Below are positions 1-5,657 of a stretch of 6,206 bases of DNA, piece by piece. A program made the position numbers and the translations under genes. The notes under the pieces are model-generated. The model saw nothing but the letters and a program-made list of their open reading frames with translations, made no database searches and had not been told where the DNA came from. How positions within the stretch are numbered: the stretch's first letter is position 1; each line of letters starts with the position of its first letter. This stretch comes from an uncultured Coriobacteriaceae bacterium (GTDB lineage Bacteria > Actinomycetota > Coriobacteriia > Coriobacteriales > QAMH01), in contig CACZQA010000267.1 of assembly GCA_902783175.1 (NCBI GenBank), forward strand, positions 1-6,206. Reading direction: 5' to 3'.

Positions 1-156
1 CAGGAAGCCCTCGCGCAAGAGGCTGGCATTTCCTCGCAGCACCTCAGCAAAATAGAACGCTGCGCATGCTCTCCGACCATGGACACGATGGTCCGCATCG
101 CGCTGTCTTTGGACACGACACCTGCCGCGCTGTTCGAGGACCCTGACGCACAGTAG
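1..156 (+). CDS. XRE-family helix-turn-helix regulator, C-terminal fragment
   Basis: The reading frame is open from the first base and ends at TAG 154-156, giving 51 residues of a protein whose start lies outside the window. The segment QEALAQEAGISSQHLSKIE is a typical HTH_3/XRE DNA-binding core: helix 2, a turn at AGIS, then recognition helix SSQHLSKIE. It is followed by the usual SPTMDTMVRIALSLDTTPAALFE helices 4-5. Proteins that end soon after this domain are usually small DNA-binding regulators of phage-like, toxin-antitoxin or stress genes. Because the domain is so near the C terminus, any effector domain would have to be N-terminal and unseen, or the protein may be HTH only. Targets cannot be deduced. 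The next gene starts 89 nt downstream behind its own promoter, so co-regulation is not implied. Confidence 0.85.
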   Translation, partial: QEALAQEAGISSQHLSKIERCACSPTMDTMVRIALSLDTTPAALFEDPDAQ

Positions 157-210
157 CGCGGGCAGTCGCCTGGGGCGGGTGCAGGCGGGTACGCGAACGC
201 GAGGGCCCTC

Positions 211-239
211 TGGAAAATCGAACAGATGTTCGCTATAGT
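211..239 (+). promoter_or_regulatory. Promoter of the rSAM/DUF4130 operon, probably giving a leaderless transcript
   Basis: The -10 element TATAGT (234-239) matches TATAAT at 5 of 6 positions. TGGAAA (211-216) matches TTGACA at 4 of 6, with a 17-nt spacer. Only six bases separate the -10 from the ATG at 246, so initiation at the usual distance would fall on or within a base or two of the start codon. No Shine-Dalgarno-like purine tract precedes that ATG. Together this fits a leaderless mRNA, which is common in actinobacteria. The LexA box fills most of the spacer, so a bound repressor would block RNA polymerase. The transcription start is inferred. Confidence 0.6.
219..232 (+). promoter_or_regulatory. 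LexA (SOS) box, Gram-positive type
   Basis: CGAACAGATGTTCG is a dyad with perfect 5-bp arms CGAAC/GTTCG around AGAT. It fits the Bacillus/actinobacterial LexA consensus CGAAC-RNRY-GTTYC at 13 of 14 positions; only the final base differs. It lies between the -35-like and -10 elements and ends one base before the -10, an ideal position for repression. The downstream gene belongs to a DNA repair-associated family, which supports the reading. No lexA gene is in the window, so binding is inferred from the site alone. Confidence 0.8.
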
Positions 240-245
240 GTTCGC

Positions 246-1730
246 ATGGACACGATGGCGAAACTGGAAATACTCGCGGATGCGGCAAAGTACGATGTTG
301 CGTGCACGTCGAGCGGGGTCGACAGGCGCGGAAAGAAAGGACAGCTGGGCGCGGCGAGTGCCGCAGGCTGCTGCCACGCCTTCACCGCCGACGGCAGATG
401 CGTCACGCTGCTCAAGGTGCTGCTCACCAACGTGTGCTGTTACGACTGCGCCTACTGCGTCAACAGGCGCTCCAACGACATTCCCCGCGCGGCGTTTACC
501 CCGCGCGAACTTGCCACGCTCACGGTCGAGTTCTACCGGCGCAACTACGTCGAGGGGCTGTTCGTGTCGAGCGGCGTCATCAAGAACCCCGACTACACGA
601 TGGAGCTCATCATCGAGACGGCGCGCATCCTGCGCGAGGACGAGGGATTTCGCGGCTACATCCACGCCAAGGCGATTCAGGGGGCGTCCCCAGAACTGCT
701 CGAGCGCCTGGGGTTTCTCGTCGACCGTATGAGCATCAACATCGAGCTGCCCTCGCAAAGCTCGCTCGACCTGCTCGCTCCCGAGAAGTCGGGGCAGGCT
801 GTCGTGCGCCCGATGCGCCAGCTGTGCGAGGGCATCGAGCAGAGCAAGCAGGACAGGAAGCTCGCGCGCCGGCGGCACCTGTCTGCGTCGGTGAAAAGCT
901 TCGTGCCCGCCGGGCAGTCTACCCAGATGATCATCGGCGCAACGCCCGAGACCGACCAGCACATCTTGAAGCTCGCCGAGTCGCTCTATCAGAGCGTTTC
1001 GCTCAAGCGCGTGTTCTTCTCGGCCTATCTGCCGGTCAACGACGACAGCCGCCTTCCCGAGCTCAACACCGAGGTGCCGCTCACGCGCGAGCACCGGCTG
1101 TACCAGGCCGACTGGCTGCTGCGCTTCTACGGCTTTTCCGCCGACGAGCTGCTCAGCCCCGAGCATCCCGACCTCGACTTGCTCGTCGACCCCAAGGCGA
1201 ACTGGGCGCTGCAGCATATGGACTTGTTCCCGCTCGACGTGAACACCGCCTCTCTCGAGGAGCTCATGCGCGTGCCGGGCATCGGCGTGCGGGGTGCCCA
1301 GCACATCGTCCGTGCGCGCAAATGCGGGCGTCTCGGCTTTGACGGGCTCAAGCGCATGGGGGTCTCGCTCAAGCGCGCGGGCTACTTCATCACCTGCTTT
1401 GGGCACATGGCGCCCGGCTTCGACGCCGACCCGGAGCTCGCGCGCAGAAGCCTCGAGGCGTCGACGCGCGCGACGGGCGCGGGCAGGAAGGGCCGGCGCA
1501 AGCTCGTGGAGGGGCAACTTGCCCTGTTCGACGAGGTGGAGCAGGCGAATGTCGATCCGTTCCGTGCCAAGCGCGGGGGAGACATCCTCCTGCAGCGTGC
1601 CCGCGCGCAGCGCCTGGAGGCGCATCCTGCCGAGCTCCAGAAGCTGGGCAGGACCCCGAGCGGCTTGCCGCAGTTCGACCCGCTTCTCGTTGCGGCAGCA
1701 GGGGAGGGCAAAGAGCATGTACAGGCTTGA
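246..1730 (+). CDS. Putative DNA modification/repair radical SAM protein with C-terminal helix-hairpin-helix (TIGR03916-like)
   Basis: This 494-residue protein begins KLEILADAAKYDVAC, characteristic of the radical SAM family linked to uracil-DNA glycosylase/DUF4130 proteins. The CX3CX2C motif for the 4Fe-4S cluster is at Cys64, Cys68 and Cys71 (within TNVCCYDCAYCVNRRSND). Nearby conserved-looking residues include the segment CHAFTADGRC around 43-52. The partial TIM-barrel core runs to about residue 310. A helix-hairpin-helix of ComEA type follows at about 330-358 (DVNTASLEELMRVPGIG), predicting non-specific DNA contact. A roughly 100-residue tail is basic around 410-420 and contains QLALF at 424-428, resembling a beta-clamp-binding peptide. 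The start at 246 is chosen because the promoter places transcription there; ATG 255 (MAKLEIL) is an alternative. The stop overlaps the next gene by 14 nt, indicating translational coupling. The family is annotated for DNA repair by association; substrate and reaction are not known to me. Confidence 0.9.
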   Translation: MDTMAKLEILADAAKYDVACTSSGVDRRGKKGQLGAASAAGCCHAFTADGRCVTLLKVLLTNVCCYDCAYCVNRRSNDIPRAAFTPRELATLTVEFYRRNYVEGLFVSSGVIKNPDYTMELIIETARILREDEGFRGYIHAKAIQGASPELLERLGFLVDRMSINIELPSQSSLDLLAPEKSGQAVVRPMRQLCEGIEQSKQDRKLARRRHLSASVKSFVPAGQSTQMIIGATPETDQHILKLAESLYQSVSLKRVFFSAYLPVNDDSRLPELNTEVPLTREHRLYQADWLLRFYGFSADELLSPEHPDLDLLVDPKANWALQHMDLFPLDVNTASLEELMRVPGIGVRGAQHIVRARKCGRLGFDGLKRMGVSLKRAGYFITCFGHMAPGFDADPELARRSLEASTRATGAGRKGRRKLVEGQLALFDEVEQANVDPFRAKRGGDILLQRARAQRLEAHPAELQKLGRTPSGLPQFDPLLVAAAGEGKEHVQA

Positions 1731-2487
1731 GCCGGCGCAGCTCATGCTGTGTTACGACGGCACACTCGAGGGATTTTTCTCCGTGGTGTTCGAGGCGTAC
1801 TGCAGGCACGCCTTCCCCGAGCAGATCTGCACCGAGCACATGGCGCAGCCAAGCCTCGGCCAGCAGGTCGTCTCGGTCAAGACCGACCTTTCGCGTGCGG
1901 AACGCGTGCGCGTCGGGCTGGCATCGCGCGCGGGCAGGAAGTTTTTCACCACGGTAAAGACCGCGTTTCTCTCCGATGCGCCCGGCAAGGAGATGCAGCT
2001 GTTCTCCTACATCGTCAAGGGCATGAACGAGGGCTACCGCGCTGCCAACGACCTGTCGGTACCCTGCGTGGCAGCCGTGGAGCGTCTCGCGGCGTCCGTG
2101 CTCTCCGAGAGGGAGAAGGTCTATCAGTTCCTCAGGTTCGAGCAACTCGAAAACGGCGTCTTCTTTGCCCGCATCAACCCCAAGGCGGCGGTGCTTCCCA
2201 TTGCGATGGAGCATTTCGTCGAGCGCTTCAGCATCCAGCCGTTCGTCATCTACGACGAGGCACACGGCATAGCAGGCGTATACGACCTCCACAAGACGAC
2301 GCTCGTGCTGACGGACGAGGTCGCGTCGTACGACCGCGCGAAGGAAGAGCGCGAGTTCCAGGCACTGTGGAAGCGCTTCTACGATTCGGTCTCCCACGAC
2401 CAGCGCTACAACCCCTCGCTGCGCACGTCGCTCATGCCGCAGCGCTTCTGGAAGAACATGGTCGAATTCAAGGCTGCAGTCGAATAG
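1717..2487 (+). CDS. DUF4130 / TIGR03915-family putative DNA repair protein
   Basis: This is a 256-residue protein starting at ATG 1717, inside the end of the rSAM gene. The purine tract GGGGAGGG (1701-1708) lies eight bases upstream as RBS, which decides this start over a longer upstream extension of the same frame. The N terminus (YDGTLEGFFSVVFEAY, about 13-28) and the C-terminal DUF4130 region match the family. Its landmarks are KVYQFLRFEQLENGVFFARINP (134-155), a histidine in MEHFVERF (164-171), IYDE (178-181) and NPSLRTSLMPQRFWK (232-246). Members occur either alone beside the radical SAM partner, as here, or fused to a uracil-DNA-glycosylase-like domain. No such glycosylase domain is present in this protein or elsewhere in the window. 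Overlap with the rSAM gene implies one transcript, near-stoichiometric synthesis and probable physical cooperation. Its own activity is undetermined; a nucleic-acid-binding or accessory role is inferred. Confidence 0.9.
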   Translation: MYRLEPAQLMLCYDGTLEGFFSVVFEAYCRHAFPEQICTEHMAQPSLGQQVVSVKTDLSRAERVRVGLASRAGRKFFTTVKTAFLSDAPGKEMQLFSYIVKGMNEGYRAANDLSVPCVAAVERLAASVLSEREKVYQFLRFEQLENGVFFARINPKAAVLPIAMEHFVERFSIQPFVIYDEAHGIAGVYDLHKTTLVLTDEVASYDRAKEEREFQALWKRFYDSVSHDQRYNPSLRTSLMPQRFWKNMVEFKAAVE

Positions 2488-2498
2488 CGGGCTTGCGA

Positions 2499-2520
2499 GG
2501 GCGCGCTCCGTTTCGCGCCT
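2499..2520 (+). terminator. GC-rich stem-loop after the repair operon, possible terminator
   Basis: GGCGCG (2500-2505) pairs perfectly with CGCGCC (2514-2519) across an 8-nt loop, with a possible extra G-T pair at 2499/2520. It begins 12 nt after the DUF4130 stop codon, where an operon-ending hairpin is expected. There is no T tract behind it, so it is not a canonical intrinsic terminator. It may act as an RNA 3'-end stabiliser or be incidental in GC-rich DNA. Confidence 0.3.
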
Positions 2521-2535
2521 GCAGTATGTAGAGCT

Positions 2536-2547
2536 CAGAATATTCTG
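2536..2547. repeat. 12-bp perfect palindrome CAGAATATTCTG
   Basis: The sequence equals its own reverse complement over 12 bp, with an AT-rich centre that stands out in this GC-rich window. It lies 49 nt after the DUF4130 stop and directly abuts the larger inverted repeat at 2548-2583. It could be half of a compound operator, or part of a promoter region (TATTCT resembles a -10). No protein can be assigned to it. Confidence 0.5.
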
Positions 2548-2583
2548 CGCAATACCTGTTTGTGCGGCAAAACATGTATTGCG
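2548..2583. promoter_or_regulatory. 36-bp imperfect inverted repeat, candidate operator or RNA hairpin
   Basis: The arms CGCAATAC (2548-2555) and GTATTGCG (2576-2583) are perfectly complementary. After one mismatch (2556/2575) the inner segments TGTTT (2557-2561) and AAACA (2570-2574) also pair, giving 13 of 14 matched positions around an 8-nt centre. No T tract follows on either strand, so an intrinsic terminator is unlikely. Its place about 100 nt before the membrane protein/regulator operon suggests an operator, possibly for the regulator encoded there. A structured leader is the alternative if transcription starts upstream of it. Confidence 0.5.
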
Positions 2584-2680
2584 AAAGATACACCGCACGC
2601 GGCCCTCATTTTTCGTCAGGACGCCTCGTTTTCCTTTAGCTTGGAAATCGGATTGTTGCTACGTCACGAGGAGTCGAAAG

Positions 2681-2953
2681 GTGAGCATCCCAGTTCCACG
2701 GGCGCCAAGGCCGAGCGATCGGCCTGCATTGCTCGAGAGCTTGCGCGCGCTGCGCCAGACGCCGTCCAAAGGCGCGTCGCTGGGCAGGGCCAAAGGTGCC
2801 GGCCGCAGCGTCAACTGGGGAATGCTCTCGTTTGCGCTGTCGGTGGTGGGGGTGCTCCTCATCGCGGTCTCGCTTGCCGTGCGCTGGCTGCCCGCCTCGC
2901 TCGTGACGCAGTTTCTCGAGTGGACGGGAAACGTCTTCGCTATCGGAAGCTGA
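2681..2953 (+). CDS. Small single-span membrane protein of unknown function
   Basis: This 90-residue protein starts at GTG 2681, with the RBS GAGGAG (2668-2673) seven bases upstream. That RBS is why this start is preferred over an in-frame ATG at 2579. The first 45 residues are polar and basic (many Arg, Lys and Pro), with no recognisable domain. One hydrophobic helix at about 46-68 (WGMLSFALSVVGVLLIAVSL) is followed by about 20 residues ending in GNVFAIGS. The positive-inside rule puts the N terminus in the cytoplasm and the short C terminus outside; the helix is too far from the N terminus for an ordinary cleaved signal peptide. Its stop is 14 nt before the start of the large regulator, so the two genes are very likely co-transcribed. 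A role as membrane anchor or signal input for that regulator is possible but is inference from position only. I do not recognise the family. Confidence 0.75.
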   Translation: MSIPVPRAPRPSDRPALLESLRALRQTPSKGASLGRAKGAGRSVNWGMLSFALSVVGVLLIAVSLAVRWLPASLVTQFLEWTGNVFAIGS

Positions 2954-2967
2954 CAGGAGGGCTGGCC

Positions 2968-5559
2968 ATGGTCGCATCGGACGAGCACACGCATACGCCG
3001 GATCACGGGCGCGGTCATGTGAACCGCGACAGGCTCGTTACGACGATGCTCCAGGACAGGTCTGTCGTGCGCATCATTTCCGCGCCGTCCGGCTATGGCA
3101 AAACCGAGTTGGCGCGCGAGTATGCCGATCGTCTCTTCAAGGGGAAGCACGTCGATTGGGTAGACGCGAACACGCCCGACTTCATCGCGCGCCTCGACGA
3201 CCGGCGAGTCGCCCGCACGGTGTTCGCGGGCTCCGATGTGCCGACGCTGCTGGTGCTCGACGACCTTCCCTGGCTCCACGAGCAGCGTGCGGAGCTGTTG
3301 AGCGATCAGATAGACGCGGCGCTGTATGCGGGGACGGAGGTCGTCGTCACGTGCCTGCCCTCGCACGACTGCCTGAGAAACCTGCAGGCGGAGCGCATCC
3401 TCGTGCGGCCGCGTGACCTTGCTGTCAGCCAGCGCGAATACGATGCCTGGGTCGACGAGCTCGAGGGGCTCGAGCACGTGCACGGGGTCGAGCGTTGGCG
3501 CGATGCGCGCGCGGGGCTGTTCGGCGAGACGCCGCTTGCCGTCTGGGGCGCGTGCCCCGACGTTGCCCGGACCTGCCTGCGCTCGTTTCTGTGCGAGAAG
3601 CTCCCCAACTCGGTGTTTCGGGCGGCGTTTGCCATGATGCTGCTGGAGCAGGGCACGTTTCGAGACCTCGACGCCCTCGGGGCGATGCCCGGGGGCGAGG
3701 AACTGCTGATGCTGGCCGATGACTACGGATTTCTGCACCTCGACCTCGAAGCGCAGCGCTTCGAGGTCCCATCCCTCGAGCTCGAGGTCCTCAAGGGGGT
3801 CATCGACGAAGCGGACATGGGGCGCATCCTGCTGGCGAAGACGGACACGATGATGGAGCGGATGCTGTCCAAGCTGGTCGAGGACGACCGTGTCAGGCGG
3901 GTGCAGGAGATTCTCTCGACGTTCTACTCGGAGCAGCGGTGCGTTTCGTGGGTGCGAAAAAGCGGCTGGCGCCTGCTCGACAGAAACGAGACGGCGCTGG
4001 TCGACACTCTGCTCGACATGGCGCTGCCCGGACAAGGGCGCGAGCTTTGCGAGCTGGTGGTCATGCGGGCGTGGTGCGCCGGGCTCGAGGGCAATGCGGA
4101 AGAGTCGGCGTACTTTGCCCAGAAGTTTCTCCAACAGTCTGCCGGCGAGGACGAGTGGCCCCTCCGGATGCTCGCGCGCATCGCGCTTTCCGCGTTCGAC
4201 TGCGGTGGGCCGGGGCTGTATGCCGCGTTCGAGCCGCCGCCGTGGCGCATGCCGGAAAACGGGCTGGAGTTCTTGTGCCAGGCCGTCTCGATGATGGGCC
4301 CAAACGTCATGGGGCGGGCGTTTGAAACCGATGCACATCAGCGTGAAGAGCTGAAGGCGGTGTACGAGGAAGTGGACGAAGACAAAGTGAACGCCCTGAC
4401 GGTGCTGTTCACGTCTTGCCACGACAGGTTCGCGCAAGACCAGTTCTACCGGCTGGCCCTGCACGTCCTCTGCTGTGCCGACAGCGCCGAGCTGCGCCAT
4501 CTCGTGCAGAGGCTCGGTTCCGCGCTCGTCTTCGAAACGCGCAAATCCGGCGTTCACTCGTTCTCGGAGGCGCTGCTCATCAGGGACGTCTGGAACACGG
4601 GGTTCTTCGGGGTGGCGGGGCGACGTGCCGATCGTAAAGACGTCGTGCTGCTGCAGAGCGCCACGCGCTACCTGCGCCTGCTCGCCGAGGCAACGCACGA
4701 CGAGGACATGAGCATCCCGTGGGACATGCGCGTCTCGACGATGGAGAGTCCCCGCAAGAAGAGCATCGCGGCAAGTGGCATCGAGCCCGTCCGCATCAAC
4801 GTCTTCGGCTCGTTCGAGGTCATCAAGGGCGAGACCTGCATACCCGAGTCCAAGTGGAAACGGCGCACGCGCAACCTGCTCACGCTCCTCGTCATCTACC
4901 AGGGGCGCAGCATGCCGCGCACGACGTTGCTGCAGCAGATGTGGCCCGATCTGTCGCGGGTCCGCGCGCTCGACAACTTCTACTCGGTCTGGAGCGACGC
5001 GACAAAGCTGATCGGAGGCGAGCCCTACCTCGAGAAAAACGGGGACTTCTGCCGCATCAACACGCGCTACGTCAGGTCGGACCTCGAAGACATCGAGCAG
5101 CTCTCGCGTGCGATCATCGTTGGGCACCCCGACCCGTCGGTCCTGCTCGACTCCCATATGAGCCTGGAGAAGCTGTACCGGGGCGGGCTTGCCATCAACG
5201 AGACCGAGAACAAGGTCATCATCAGCCAACGGGAGCGCTACCGTGCCACCTATGTGGATTCGATGCTGTCAGGGGCGGAGCTCTCGCTGTCGCGCAAGGA
5301 CACGCGCATGGCGCTTTGGTTCGCGCGCAAGGCAATGGCCGAGGAGCGCTCGCGCGAGGACGTGTACCAGGTGCTCATGCGCGCGCAGATGCAGGCGGGG
5401 CAGCGCTGCTCGGCGATCCGCACGTTTTTCGAATACCGCAAGTTCATGAAGGCAGAATTGGGACTCGACCCGTCGGCGGAGATGCAGTCGCTCTACGACA
5501 GCCTCATCGTCAGCGATCCGTCGCTTCTGCGCATCGACCCGAGGATAGTGGAACTCTGA
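2968..5559 (+). CDS. Large ATPase-linked transcriptional regulator: MalT-like P-loop NTPase plus winged helix and BTAD domain
   Basis: This 863-residue cytoplasmic protein starts at ATG 2968, preceded by AGGAGG (2955-2960) with 7-nt spacing. The frame is open further upstream, but that stretch overlaps the small membrane gene and lacks an RBS. RIISAPSGYGKTELA (about 35-49) is a MalT/LAL-style Walker A (K45, T46), and TLLVLDD (93-99) is Walker B. Residues about 270-600 look helical and may be a sensor or scaffold, but show no motif I can name. A winged helix of OmpR/SARP type begins near 608 (VRINVFGSFEVIKG) and runs to about 700. A BTAD-like helical domain follows (about 703-850, including RERYRATYVDSMLSGAELSL and YRKFMKAELGLDPSAEMQSL). 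ATPase first and winged helix-BTAD last is the reverse of AfsR-type SARPs and parallels MalT's layout with a different DNA-binding module. It is probably a signal-gated activator; ligand and targets are unknown. The stop is followed in frame by TGA and TAA, making three consecutive stops. Confidence 0.85.
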   Translation: MVASDEHTHTPDHGRGHVNRDRLVTTMLQDRSVVRIISAPSGYGKTELAREYADRLFKGKHVDWVDANTPDFIARLDDRRVARTVFAGSDVPTLLVLDDLPWLHEQRAELLSDQIDAALYAGTEVVVTCLPSHDCLRNLQAERILVRPRDLAVSQREYDAWVDELEGLEHVHGVERWRDARAGLFGETPLAVWGACPDVARTCLRSFLCEKLPNSVFRAAFAMMLLEQGTFRDLDALGAMPGGEELLMLADDYGFLHLDLEAQRFEVPSLELEVLKGVIDEADMGRILLAKTDTMMERMLSKLVEDDRVRRVQEILSTFYSEQRCVSWVRKSGWRLLDRNETALVDTLLDMALPGQGRELCELVVMRAWCAGLEGNAEESAYFAQKFLQQSAGEDEWPLRMLARIALSAFDCGGPGLYAAFEPPPWRMPENGLEFLCQAVSMMGPNVMGRAFETDAHQREELKAVYEEVDEDKVNALTVLFTSCHDRFAQDQFYRLALHVLCCADSAELRHLVQRLGSALVFETRKSGVHSFSEALLIRDVWNTGFFGVAGRRADRKDVVLLQSATRYLRLLAEATHDEDMSIPWDMRVSTMESPRKKSIAASGIEPVRINVFGSFEVIKGETCIPESKWKRRTRNLLTLLVIYQGRSMPRTTLLQQMWPDLSRVRALDNFYSVWSDATKLIGGEPYLEKNGDFCRINTRYVRSDLEDIEQLSRAIIVGHPDPSVLLDSHMSLEKLYRGGLAINETENKVIISQRERYRATYVDSMLSGAELSLSRKDTRMALWFARKAMAEERSREDVYQVLMRAQMQAGQRCSAIRTFFEYRKFMKAELGLDPSAEMQSLYDSLIVSDPSLLRIDPRIVEL

Positions 5560-5610
5560 TGATAAAACCGCAGCTCCCAAAGCGCCGATACCGTGGCGTC
5601 ACAGGCCCTG

Positions 5611-5619
5611 TGGTAAAGT
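5611..5619 (+). promoter_or_regulatory. Extended -10 promoter element of secA
   Basis: TGGTAAAGT combines a TGn extension (5611-5613) with the -10 hexamer TAAAGT (5614-5619). No convincing -35 lies at the expected distance (CCGTGG at 17 nt), which an extended -10 can compensate for. Transcription would start near 5626, giving a leader of about 30 nt that includes the secA RBS. A short dyad CACAG-GCC-CTGTG (5600-5612) overlaps its upstream edge. This is the only promoter-like element in the 98-nt gap, which has no hairpin with a T tract. Confidence 0.4.
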
Positions 5620-5657
5620 AGCCGCGTATACCACGCCAACCTTTGAAGGTAACATAC

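Noticed and set aside
201..210. GAGGGCCCTC, a 10-bp perfect palindrome between the XRE gene and the LexA box.
   Set aside because: It has no loop, so it cannot form a useful hairpin, and no T tract follows. Short GC palindromes are common in DNA of this composition.
78..258. A 14-nt direct repeat, CATGGACACGATGG, at 78-91 and 245-258.
   Set aside because: One copy is inside the XRE coding region and the other at the rSAM start, both encoding MDTM. There are no flanking repeats or mobile-element features, so it is probably coincidence.
1390..2598. A 402-codon open frame on the minus strand across the DUF4130 gene.
   Set aside because: It is a low-complexity Arg/Ala/Leu product opposite a clearly conserved family protein, so it is a GC-driven shadow.
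2610..2641. A possible promoter for the small membrane gene (TTTTCG ... TTAGCT).
   Set aside because: Both hexamers match the consensus poorly, and several equally weak alternatives exist in this AT-richer stretch, so no promoter is called.
2560..2967. Upstream extension of the regulator's frame by 136 codons.
   Set aside because: It overlaps the small membrane gene in another frame, encodes Arg/Ala-rich sequence without motifs, and has no RBS. The ATG at 2968 has a strong AGGAGG.
2659..5229. An 856-codon open frame on the minus strand, almost fully opposite the large regulator.
   Set aside because: Its product is rich in Arg, His and Val with no recognisable motif. The + strand encodes Walker motifs, a winged helix and an RBS-preceded start. 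Long antisense frames are expected in GC-rich genes.
5600..5612. Hairpin CACAG-GCC-CTGTG before secA as a terminator of the regulator gene.
   Set aside because: The stem is only 5 bp with a 3-nt loop and no T run behind it. It overlaps the probable secA -10 element, so it is not called a terminator.
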